From NCBI GenBank assembly GCA_958443615.1, contig CAUCLI010000008.1, forward strand, positions 14,869 through 78,868: a stretch of 64,000 nucleotides of DNA, written 5' to 3'. The translations under genes and the position numbers were made by a program. Positions 44,201-51,267 of this stretch are shown here, in pieces. The notes under the pieces are model-generated. The model did no database searches, was not told the origin of the DNA, and saw only the letters and a list, made by a program, of their open reading frames with translations. The stretch comes from an uncultured Collinsella sp. Lineage in GTDB: Bacteria; Actinomycetota; Coriobacteriia; Coriobacteriales; Coriobacteriaceae. How positions within the stretch are numbered: position 1 is the first letter of the stretch; each line of letters begins with the position of its first letter.

Positions 44201-46960
44201 ACGAACCGTGTATAGGCGATAATTCTCCCACTCCTTGTTGCCGCCCTTGATCGCCTTCGCGTAGTAGTCCACGCGGTACTCGAAGCGCGCATAGTAGGCA
44301 TGGGGCTGCGTCAGGTCAACATCCCCGGGGATGGTCCACGTGGGGTCGGCGCTCACCTTGCGTCCACATTGGTACTTGCGGGCTGTCTTGGCATTGGCGG
44401 TGGCGTCGGTGTGCACACCCTCGACCTCGGTATACTGCGGCTTCCCAGCCTCATCGAGATCGAGCTCATACCAACCCATGAAGCGATAGCCGTCCGGAAG
44501 CGCTCCGTTCTCGCCAGCGCCCTTGATCGTCAGCGTGTAAGTGCCCTTGTCGGCGACAAGCTCCGCCTCGGCAACGCCCTCGCGCAGATTCTCGCTGTCG
44601 GGGACGTCATCGAGCTCGTTGCCCTCCATCACCACGGTGATGTTCGAGGCAACCGAGGCATACACGGGGTACAGGTCCATGGGGCGCTCGATGGGCTCGC
44701 CGCCCTCGTAGAACTCGCCCTCCCTCTTCATGCGGTTGAGGTCGGAAGTCGCAACATCAGGCCAACCGGCAGTGTCACCTTTGTCGTTTCGCATGGTCGT
44801 CCAGCCGAGGAACCTCGCGCCGTCATTGACCGGGCCGCCAGCTGCGGCACGGTCCTTTGTGGGCTCGGCAGGAGCCGGCAGCGCATCCTGATGGTTGTAC
44901 CAGTCGTCGTCCACCGCGGGCGTGTCCTCCGGCATGGAGGTCTTCTTGTCGATCACCTTACCGTTCACGTCATGGAACAGCACCTGCGCCTGATGATGGG
45001 CGACGAACAGGTCGTTGTCCACGAACTCGCCGGCAGTCGCCCCGCCGGTGCCGGAGTTCTTGGCGGTATAGCTGGGCTCCTCCGAGACGAGCTTCGCTGC
45101 AGGATCGGGCGCCACGATCGGGTCGAAGTACGCGTGGTCGCCGGCCTTGACGTGGTTGACGGTAACACCCTGTTGACGGTACCAACCCATGAAACGGTAC
45201 GCGCCGTTGTTGGCGGTATCGCTCACCTCGGGCGTGAGGGGCGCCCCGTCCTCACCCTGCTGACCAGCCTTGATCGTGGTCGCCTCGACCGTGAAGGTCT
45301 TCTCGTTGACGCTCACCGGCTGCACGGCGAAGTTGTACGGGTCGCTCGTGACCTGCTGTTTGCCCATCTGCGTGGGCTCCACGGTCACCGAGCCCGCACC
45401 GGGGAAGTCGAGCGTGGTCTTGACGGAGGCGCCGTGCACGGGGATCCCCAGGTACTCGTCCATGATCCATTTGTTGACGTGCGGACGGGCCTTGTCGGCG
45501 TCGAGGCTGGAATAGCGCACCTCGTCGCCCTCGAAGTCGTAATCCTCGCCCTCCCAAAAGAGGCGGTCGGCATACTTCGCGTCGTCGACGATCGGGCCGT
45601 ACCCAAAGCCCTCGGGAGAGACGCCGTTGTCGTTGTCCAAACCGAGCCAGTCGCCCCACGCGCGCACATAGCCCTTGGGGTGCGGCTTGATGGCGCTCTC
45701 CCTGCCCTTAACGTCGTTGCGCTTGAAGTACGAGCTCACCAGCTGCGTATCCTCCTCCCAGTCGCGCTCGACCAGGCCGGAAAGGTACACGTTGCTCTGG
45801 ATGATGGGGATCACCGCGATGGAGTTCCACTGGAAGGACTCCATATTGCCCGCGTAGTGACAGCGAATGACACGGCTGGCGTCCGTCTTGGCGGTGGAGC
45901 TGTTGGCGTAGGCGATGATGCCGCCCACGTAGCCGATGTTACCCGAGCCCACGCCCACGTAGTTGGCGACCCACGTATGGACCCACGCCGTGGAGAAGCA
46001 GTCCACCACGTCCACGTTGTCGGTGTAGCCCACAATGCCGCCGGCGTAGATGCCCTGACCGGCGACGGCACCCACCGCGACCTCGTAGCGGTTGTAGACC
46101 TCGGTTTGATACAGGTAGTTGCCATCGGCATCGCGCTCGTACACGGAGAGGTTCGGGTTCTTGGCGCGATCCTCGTAGTACCGCTCGTTGGGGAGCACGC
46201 GACAGTACTCGATCTCGGAATCCTCGGCAGAGCCCGCGAGCGCACCCAGGTACAGGCACTCGCCGCCCAAGCCCGAAACTCCGATGACGGAGTTGTTCAC
46301 CACGCGGCCGCCCTGAACGGTGCAGTCGTACAGACGCGAGCCCTCGACCATCTCACCGACGACCATGCCGCCCATGAGGCCGGCGTTGGTGATGAGCGAC
46401 ACCGCGTTGTTGGCGGGCGTGACCGAGATGGTGCAGTTGACGATGCGGATCGACTCGATGCGCGTCCTCTCGGCGTGGCCGACCACCACGCCACCGCGGT
46501 AGTCCGCGCCGATATAACAGTCGCGGAAATGGATGTCGTGGATGTAGGCGCCCTCGGTGAAGGAGAACAGGCCGGTGTTGGCCGCCGGCTTCCAGAAGTC
46601 GCGCTTGTAGTTGAGGCCGATGATGCAGTGGCCGTCGCCGTCAAAGGTGCCGCGGAAGGGATGGTCCTTGTCGCCGAACGTCAGGGACCCGTGTTCCTTG
46701 ACGATCTGCTCGAGATGCGTGCCGTCCGGGTCGTCTTTCCTGAAATCGATGTCCGCCTTCAAGACGATCTCGTCGGTGTAGGCCTCCTGGCGCGAGCGCG
46801 CGATCTCGACGAGCAGGCCCTTGACGTCATGGACCTCCACGGTCTTCGCCTGCGCCACGGCCGGGGTCGCGATAACGACGAGCACCGCCATGGCGATGGC
46901 GGCGAGCAGGCGACGGGCGCGGGTGCGCCAGCCACGGTTGATTGCTGGTTGATTCATCAT
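41207..46960 (-). CDS. Giant secreted adhesin with GLUG-like helix and InlB-type repeats
   Basis: 1,917 residues, the largest gene in the window. Signal peptide about 15-40 (LLAAIAMAVLVVIATPAVAQA). Residues about 50-450 form a GLUG-like beta-helix (GGMVVGEMVEGSRLYDC, YAGGIVGYTDNVDVVDCF). From about 510 to 1700 there are roughly eight InlB B-type units recognised by FMGWY/FLGW/FIGW cores, alternating with RPMDLYPVY-like strands. Near the C-terminus (about 1760-1890) is an immunoglobulin-like/SpaA-type domain (GSLVIDKTAPTSAAGSTFTF). There is no LPxTG. The start (ATG 46960) overlaps the previous stop by ATGA. It is made with fibre proteins and may ride on them or bind host glycans. Confidence 0.85.
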   Translation of the reverse strand: MMNQPAINRGWRTRARRLLAAIAMAVLVVIATPAVAQAKTVEVHDVKGLLVEIARSRQEAYTDEIVLKADIDFRKDDPDGTHLEQIVKEHGSLTFGDKDHPFRGTFDGDGHCIIGLNYKRDFWKPAANTGLFSFTEGAYIHDIHFRDCYIGADYRGGVVVGHAERTRIESIRIVNCTISVTPANNAVSLITNAGLMGGMVVGEMVEGSRLYDCTVQGGRVVNNSVIGVSGLGGECLYLGALAGSAEDSEIEYCRVLPNERYYEDRAKNPNLSVYERDADGNYLYQTEVYNRYEVAVGAVAGQGIYAGGIVGYTDNVDVVDCFSTAWVHTWVANYVGVGSGNIGYVGGIIAYANSSTAKTDASRVIRCHYAGNMESFQWNSIAVIPIIQSNVYLSGLVERDWEEDTQLVSSYFKRNDVKGRESAIKPHPKGYVRAWGDWLGLDNDNGVSPEGFGYGPIVDDAKYADRLFWEGEDYDFEGDEVRYSSLDADKARPHVNKWIMDEYLGIPVHGASVKTTLDFPGAGSVTVEPTQMGKQQVTSDPYNFAVQPVSVNEKTFTVEATTIKAGQQGEDGAPLTPEVSDTANNGAYRFMGWYRQQGVTVNHVKAGDHAYFDPIVAPDPAAKLVSEEPSYTAKNSGTGGATAGEFVDNDLFVAHHQAQVLFHDVNGKVIDKKTSMPEDTPAVDDDWYNHQDALPAPAEPTKDRAAAGGPVNDGARFLGWTTMRNDKGDTAGWPDVATSDLNRMKREGEFYEGGEPIERPMDLYPVYASVASNITVVMEGNELDDVPDSENLREGVAEAELVADKGTYTLTIKGAGENGALPDGYRFMGWYELDLDEAGKPQYTEVEGVHTDATANAKTARKYQCGRKVSADPTWTIPGDVDLTQPHAYYARFEYRVDYYAKAIKGGNKEWENYRLYTVRWKTYLSNFERLKGPQFDAEVIEHWSLSDGGCVVDDEATTYLENGIVSPHVVYSHNKSKGAGEFYDIVATFDFPNSAKIEMSGNAGGLIDPFTLTAKMTSDGFEFIGWSWEKKSEAGIDRRNPWKTGAHVTQTNYVYEAHTVAKVTFVGGADGDGDLVVKRAYSDCAQDTEFANGFLPVFVDEDWTYQFRYQHYTNDTGVGQYSEVHNGLTVDIGKSPSDAAMQAKRPNSLFVGWIDQSAIAAGEMTQEEYNAVYNQDTQTSRVSLAAIAPYLVGEKALCERPMTLYPVYVDYRYETTTNITRGTALTDPADPTVEPAGRIESGDDQGLMALTVSADVDDQTAAAYELVSWTIERPEGTVIDTITATGADGHPVADGQDGTPVSNANAKLSYNIIAGTKHVIVANYHAKADAKLNVTYHVRPAGDAAPTITVEKKVGDLLGHAPAPEFEVQGAVLVGWSEQQPANGGDYLMFDKDNPVTLVDELTVVERSMELWPVYRVVTTGGEGDTGVDVCVNSNIDKEIHGTDHRAAVVKTAETPQGTQSYVSLEAKPVDGYKFLGWYKDYKSVDADGEVVGTPVAGNRVTGDEVFAGNLYTAVYQKVQVYTVVYHFPDGHESTVEIDEGDDTKFIETVKVQKPVLDESGNPTFDKDGNPVVDVVEEQAVVVGGEQTAAIEGALDKANAQGDYRELFYEWEWRKDSGTTVAWEEFCGLDHGGQPGKGIVAHLKAENSTAMHLYPVTHRFNALDADRKAYPAKNLVWQIDPARLAATGPDAADKPAVKIAFAPNTLYVGDELTIHMDQVHYARGAATGAAARTPVNDKTVALYDTFDFANAMPLDSKVTGADNQGEGNAVFTFKTTGSLVIDKTAPTSAAGSTFTFLVTECNADGTDKQDAKSTTVTLTAQAAPGDSTATARGTLSLPWGYYKVVETTWGWRYAPTYRFLENGLTVEGRPENVVLVRGGSTARVTNALQKDKYLDGEDRAKNVFGEGRVDAKGGER

Positions 46961-47799
46961 TCCGGCCACCCTTCGGCGTCGAGCACCGAATCGGCATTGT
47001 GTTTGCGTTGCACGGCGCCGGCATGCGCATCGAGCTGATACGAGCCGGAACCGTAGCGGTCGTGAGCGGCCTGGGTGTCGACCGTCAGACCGGTTATGAG
47101 CGCGGGGGAAACCGCGCCGGGCTCAAGAGGCTCCACGAGGTAGAACCATCCGTCGCGCTCGACCCAATCATCGCCGTTCACATCGAACGCGGTGAGGTCC
47201 GCCAGACCGTGCCGCTCGCCGCCCGAGCTGAGCGAGAACTCGGCGCGGGCGCGGACCCACAGCGTCTGGGCGCCCGTGTTCTTGAAGCGAACGGTGCGGT
47301 CGAGACCCACCGTGCCCAAGGGGATCTCGTCCTCGCTTTTGGCGGGGACCTCCTCACCCTTGGCGTCGTGCGTGGTGATAAGTGCGTCGAGCGCGACGCC
47401 GTCGAAGGCCAAGCGACCAGCGGCGGGATAATCGCGCACGAGGAAAGAAAGGGTTTGCGAACCGAGGGCGACCGCGAAGAGCGCAAGGCACAGCACGGCG
47501 ACCATGAGACGACGGCGACGTGCGGCGCGAGCGGCGGAGCTGGCAGCGGGCGCGGCGTCATCGGCAGCTGCCTTGGCGGCTGCCGCCTCGGACTCCGCAT
47601 CAGTCGCGGCAGCGCCGATAGCGTCCTCGACGGCGGCCTCCTCGGCTTCCGCCTCGACGACGCACGCGTCAACCTCGGCCTCGTCCGCCTGCTCGGCACC
47701 CGGCGCGTCGGCGGTGTCGCACACGTTTTCCGCAGAGCCCTCGTCCAGCGTGAGTTCGTCGGCCTGCTCAGCCTCGCGAACCTCGTCGTCCTCGCTCAT
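46957..47799 (-). CDS. TasA-like secreted/membrane protein with acidic N-terminus
   Basis: 280 residues. Residues 1-95 are acidic, Ala/Glu/Asp-rich, then RRRRLMVAVLCLALFAVALGS forms the membrane segment. The extracytoplasmic domain has RTVRFKNTGAQTLWVRARAEFSL, typical of TasA-type beta sandwiches. The AWFS cleavage hallmark is less clear (LSFLVRD). It lies second among the structural genes, 88 bases after the first, with a hairpin in the gap. Function is inferred from context. Confidence 0.68.
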   Translation of the reverse strand: MSEDDEVREAEQADELTLDEGSAENVCDTADAPGAEQADEAEVDACVVEAEAEEAAVEDAIGAAATDAESEAAAAKAAADDAAPAASSAARAARRRRLMVAVLCLALFAVALGSQTLSFLVRDYPAAGRLAFDGVALDALITTHDAKGEEVPAKSEDEIPLGTVGLDRTVRFKNTGAQTLWVRARAEFSLSSGGERHGLADLTAFDVNGDDWVERDGWFYLVEPLEPGAVSPALITGLTVDTQAAHDRYGSGSYQLDAHAGAVQRKHNADSVLDAEGWPE

Positions 47800-47836
47800 G
47801 GTTCAAACCCTCCCCTCGTGCGCTTGACTCCCCGGA

Positions 47837-47867
47837 GGGCGGCACGGCACCCACAGCCGCACCGCCC
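47837..47867 (-). promoter_or_regulatory. Intercistronic hairpin in the fibre operon
   Basis: Twelve-base arms (47837-47848, 47856-47867) with a two-base internal mismatch, seven-base loop, no T-run. Located between the first TasA-like gene and the rest, it could stabilise the upstream mRNA or partly stop transcription so the first subunit is made in excess. Confidence 0.45.
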
Positions 47868-47887
47868 AACCAGGTCAACAGTTGGTT

Positions 47888-48637
47888 TTACTTGGTGTTG
47901 TGCTCAGCCCAATCCTTGGCCTTGGTGATGACCTCGTCGGTGTCGATCTTCTCGCCATTGGCGGAAGCCGCAACGAGGTATGCCTTGACCTCGATGGTCT
48001 TGCTCTCCGTGAGGACGAAGTCGTTGTTTGCGTACACCTTATCGAACAGCTCGTCGGTGTACTTGTCCTTCAGCCCGTCAGCATCGTGCTGCAGCATGGC
48101 CATATCTGCCTCGGTGGCGGTGCCGCTCTGATTGCCGTCAGGTCCAACGTACACGAACAGACCGCCCGTGTAGAGACGTCCTTTCTTGCCAGTAAGCGTT
48201 GCGTCAGCCTGACCAACGTACTCATCAGCCTTGCCCGTCACAGGGGCCCAGTTATCACCAATGGCGAAGTACGCATTCTCACCAAGGTTATTCTCAACCT
48301 CGACGAACACATACGCATCCTGGGACCGCTTGCCAATGCCGACGTTGGGGTTCTTGGGAACGATGGAGCCCGCGGTGATGGCGGAATCGTCCTTCCAGTT
48401 GGTCTCGATAAGCCAGGCGTCCGCCTGCTCGTTATCGTCACCGCCGCCCTGCTCAGGGTTGTCGGGATCCGGCTTCTTATCCGGCTCGGTGATGCCCTTG
48501 CCCTCGACGAAGTTGTTGGTCTTGCTCGTGGTCACGCTAAACCAGGCCATCACGCCCGCGCCCACGGCGAGGACGCAGCACAGCAGCAGCGCCGCCACCA
48601 ACCCGGTCTTCCTACGATTCGACTGCTTCTGCTCCAT
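47888..48637 (-). CDS. TasA/CalY-like SipW-dependent protein (1), likely major subunit
   Basis: 249 residues with a short basic N-region and LVAALLLCCVLAVGAGVMAWFS, the canonical SipW-cognate signal ending in AWFS, then TTSKTNNFVEGKG as in TasA-type proteins. The mature domain has DAYVFVEVENNLGENAYFAI and a C-terminal IEVKAYLVAA strand. First structural gene after sipW (gap 63 bases) with an excellent GAAGGAGGAAGG. Likely forms extracellular fibres or matrix. Confidence 0.83.
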   Translation of the reverse strand: MEQKQSNRRKTGLVAALLLCCVLAVGAGVMAWFSVTTSKTNNFVEGKGITEPDKKPDPDNPEQGGGDDNEQADAWLIETNWKDDSAITAGSIVPKNPNVGIGKRSQDAYVFVEVENNLGENAYFAIGDNWAPVTGKADEYVGQADATLTGKKGRLYTGGLFVYVGPDGNQSGTATEADMAMLQHDADGLKDKYTDELFDKVYANNDFVLTESKTIEVKAYLVAASANGEKIDTDEVITKAKDWAEHNTK

Positions 48638-48700
48638 AGTGGCCTTCCTCCTTCTTCGTGATCCTTCGCCACATATGCCAGGGCGCTCGCGCGCCCATAG

Positions 48701-49258
48701 TCACCTCATGTGTTTCGGCGCCGGACGCCCGGCGGCCTGTCCTTCGTTTCGCGTCTCGAACAGTTCGATCGCGATGCTCACGGCAACGACCATCGCCACA
48801 AATGCGATGACCATATATATGCCGGGGGCCTGCGTGATAAAGTTGTTGATGTATCCAAGGCAGGGAATGCAAAACGCGACCACGCCGACCAGCTGGGAAA
48901 ACGCAACGGGCGACGCATCCGGGGAGATGTTGCCGGCACTGTCGACGTTTGCCACGCCGCGCGTGCGGAACTCGCGGGCGGACTCGTCGATCTCGTACAC
49001 CTCGTGCGTGACGAGCGTACCGGATTCAAGCTTGAAGGTGATGGCGTCGCCGACCTCGACCTCGGACGGGTCGACATGGCGGACGTAGGCGAGCGAGCCC
49101 ACGGGAAGCTCCGGCTCCATCGAGCCGGTCAGGACGGCGTACGGGGTGAGCCCGAGCAGGCGAACCCCCATGAAAGCTATGGCAAGCACGGCGGCAACGG
49201 CGACCAGCGCCGCCAAAACCGCATTCCAGATCTTGCCCACCAATACCATCAGTCCCAT
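48701..49258 (-). CDS. sipW: SipW-type (ER-type) signal peptidase I
   Basis: 185 residues from the ATG at 49258. Two helices flank an extracytoplasmic domain. The catalytic Ser is in TGSMEPELPVGS (Ser46) and the general base is His in VTHEVYEI (His85), not Lys, which marks the archaeal/ER/SipW class. It processes the AWFS-type precursors encoded directly downstream. No strong ribosome-binding site; a GTG at 49309 would add 17 residues. First gene of the operon, about 140 bases after a poly-G promoter. Confidence 0.85.
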   Translation of the reverse strand: MGLMVLVGKIWNAVLAALVAVAAVLAIAFMGVRLLGLTPYAVLTGSMEPELPVGSLAYVRHVDPSEVEVGDAITFKLESGTLVTHEVYEIDESAREFRTRGVANVDSAGNISPDASPVAFSQLVGVVAFCIPCLGYINNFITQAPGIYMVIAFVAMVVAVSIAIELFETRNEGQAAGRPAPKHMR

Positions 49259-49398
49259 CGAGCAGTCGAGGAGACAGTGCGCCGATGCCACGGCCCAAAG
49301 GCCGCGCACGATCCTGACGGCGCGCCTAGCTCCAAATGTACTGCATGTGCCGTACCGTCAATCTGCCCGCCATACCCGCAGGTGACAGGCACCAGTTG

Positions 49399-49429
49399 AC
49401 CTTAGCACTGAACCCCCCCCCCCGTGCAA
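49399..49429 (-). promoter_or_regulatory. Candidate phase-variable promoter of the fibre operon
   Basis: On the minus strand TTGCAC (49424-49429) and TAAGGT (49399-49404) are 19 bases apart. Eleven of the spacer bases are the uninterrupted G tract at 49413-49423. Two fewer G would give the optimal 17-base spacing. The same TTGCAC box is used at prfA. The layout is that of Neisseria-type length-variable promoters. The -10 match is moderate. Confidence 0.5.
49413..49423. repeat. Eleven-C/G tract upstream of sipW
   Basis: Eleven C on the plus strand in the 267 bases between the divergent sipW and pth starts; it is not within any supported gene. Confidence 0.93.
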
Positions 49430-49525
49430 TATTCCAGTTGTCGCAAACGGATGCGGGCGGCCGGTTTGACACCCATGCGCGCGCCCGCCACCATAGGGTG
49501 CGAACCAACGACAAGAGGAGACCCC

Positions 49526-50155
49526 ATGGCCGCAGCACAGCCCAAGCCCATCCGCATGGTCGCCGGACTCGGCAACCCCGGCGAGGAATACGCCGCAACC
49601 CGCCATAACGCCGGTTTTTGCGCGATCGACATCCTGGCCGAGAAGGCCGGCGTCAACTACTGGAAGAACCAGGCAGGCGCCGAGGTCGCCGTCATCAACG
49701 TGAACGACGCCGAGGCCGAGGGCGGCAAGCGCGAGGTCGTGCTGGTGAAACCGCAGTCCTACATGAACACGAGCGGCGGCCCCATCTCCAAGCTCTGCGC
49801 GCAGTACAAGGTCAAGCCCGAGGAGCTTCTCGTCATCCACGACGAGCTCGACATCCCCGCGGGTGACGTCCGCGTGAAGGTCGGCGGTGGCCACGCCGGC
49901 CACAACGGCCTGCGTTCCATCATCGACAAGCTCGGCAGCCGCGATTTCTCGCGCATCCGCGCGGGCATCGGCGACCCTCCGGGCCGCATGCCCGTGGCCG
50001 ACTTCGTCTTGAAGCAACTGCGCTCTCGCGAGGCCGAGGACTTCGAGGTCATGACGCACCAGGCCGCCGAGGCGGCGGCGCTCGCCGTGACCCGCGGCGT
50101 GGTGTTCGCACGCGATCATGTCAACGGCGGCGCCGGCGGCAACGGCAAGCACTGA
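49526..50155 (+). CDS. pth: Peptidyl-tRNA hydrolase
   Basis: Recycles peptidyl-tRNAs that drop off ribosomes. 209 residues. AGLGNPGEEYAATRHNAGF with the catalytic His, KPQSYMNTSG, HDELDIPAG (Asp) and GGGHAGHNGLRSI are all present. ATG with AGAGGAG. It starts 103 bases from the poly-C tract; a TTGACA at 49466 may be its own -35. Confidence 0.97.
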   Translation: MAAAQPKPIRMVAGLGNPGEEYAATRHNAGFCAIDILAEKAGVNYWKNQAGAEVAVINVNDAEAEGGKREVVLVKPQSYMNTSGGPISKLCAQYKVKPEELLVIHDELDIPAGDVRVKVGGGHAGHNGLRSIIDKLGSRDFSRIRAGIGDPPGRMPVADFVLKQLRSREAEDFEVMTHQAAEAAALAVTRGVVFARDHVNGGAGGNGKH

Positions 50156-50172
50156 CGGCGGCGCCTCCCACA

Positions 50173-50203
50173 CCTCAATTTAGGGACTGTCCCTAAATTG
50201 AGG
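50173..50203. repeat. 31-bp perfect palindrome after pth
   Basis: Fifteen-base arms around a single T, with the TTAGGGACTGTCCCTAA core common to REP-like elements of many bacteria. No T-run follows. Confidence 0.85.
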
Positions 50204-50430
50204 TCCTAGGGCGCCTGTCTTTTCATATCCCCCTCCCCCCTCATCCACCGAAAAACGTTTTACCGCTTGCCCGAAAGACGCGCAGGCAGGGCTTGCATGC
50301 AAGGCCGCGGGGTATACTTGATATTGTATGCGCACATTCGCCTTATGCGCATGCAAGGGAGGTTGCATTCGGAGCTCATCGCCTGCGCTACCTGCACAAA
50401 CGATGCTCCGGCCAATCAGAGAGGGGTTCT

Positions 50431-51267
50431 ATGTTTGAAATCCTGAAGAAGACGCAGTTCTCGGAGAAGGTCTTCGAGTTCCGCGTCCACGCCCCGAGGA
50501 TGGCCAAGAAGGCACACGCCGGCCAGTTCCTCATGGTGCGCATCGACGAGACGGGCGAGCGCGTGCCGTTCACCTTCGCCAACTGGAACGCGGAGGAGGG
50601 CTGGATCGAGTTCATCTTCATGGTGGTGGGCAAGACCACCCAGTGTCTCTCCGAGCTCAACGAGGGCGACTTCATCCGCGACATCACCGGCCCGCTGGGC
50701 CAGCCCACTGAGGTCGAGGGCGACTCCGTGGCCGTCATCGGCGGCGGCGTGGGCCTCGCCATCGCCTACCCCGTGGCGCGCATGCTCTGCGAGCAGGGCA
50801 AGAACGTCTACGTGATCATGGGCGCCCGCACCAAGGACCTCCTCATCCTGCACGAGCAGTTCGACGCGCTGCCGCTCGCCGGCCTGTTCGTCACCACCGA
50901 CGACGGCTCCATGGGCGAGAAGGGCGTCGTGACCCTGCCGCTCGCGCGCCTGTGCGAGACCGACTCCATCGACCACGCCTTCTGCGTTGGCCCCGTGCCG
51001 ATGATGAAGTTCTCCTCCCTCACCTGCCACGAGCACAACATCCCGATCATCGCCAGCCTCAACCCCATCATGGTCGACGGCACCGGCATGTGCGGCTGCT
51101 GCCGCGTCGAGGTGGGCGGCGAGACCAAGTTCGCCTGCGTCGACGGTCCCGATTTCGACGCCAGCGCCGTCGACTGGGATGACCTGGCCGCCCGCCAGGC
51201 CAGCTACCGCGGCGAAGAGGCCCTGTCCACCAAGCGCCATGAGGAGGCCTGCGCATGCCAGAAGTAA
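50431..51267 (+). CDS. FAD/NAD-binding, 2Fe-2S oxidoreductase subunit (NfnA/SudB-like)
   Basis: 278 residues of the ferredoxin-NADP reductase/PyrK-like family. VPFTFANWN binds FAD, VIGGGVGLAIAYPVA binds the nicotinamide nucleotide, and DGTGMCGCCRVEV with a third Cys (KFACVDGPDFD) holds a 2Fe-2S cluster. With the next gene it resembles NfnAB (electron-bifurcating NADH-dependent ferredoxin:NADP oxidoreductase), or a sulfide dehydrogenase-like pair. Start at ATG with GAGAGGGG. Overlaps the next gene by 13 bases. Confidence 0.88.
   Translation: MFEILKKTQFSEKVFEFRVHAPRMAKKAHAGQFLMVRIDETGERVPFTFANWNAEEGWIEFIFMVVGKTTQCLSELNEGDFIRDITGPLGQPTEVEGDSVAVIGGGVGLAIAYPVARMLCEQGKNVYVIMGARTKDLLILHEQFDALPLAGLFVTTDDGSMGEKGVVTLPLARLCETDSIDHAFCVGPVPMMKFSSLTCHEHNIPIIASLNPIMVDGTGMCGCCRVEVGGETKFACVDGPDFDASAVDWDDLAARQASYRGEEALSTKRHEEACACQK

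Noticed and set aside
49396..49434. Poly-C tract as a promoter spacer for pth
   Set aside because: TTGACC to the nearest -10-like CAATAT is 25 bases; far from optimum at any reasonable tract length, while the leftward pair needs only two fewer bases.
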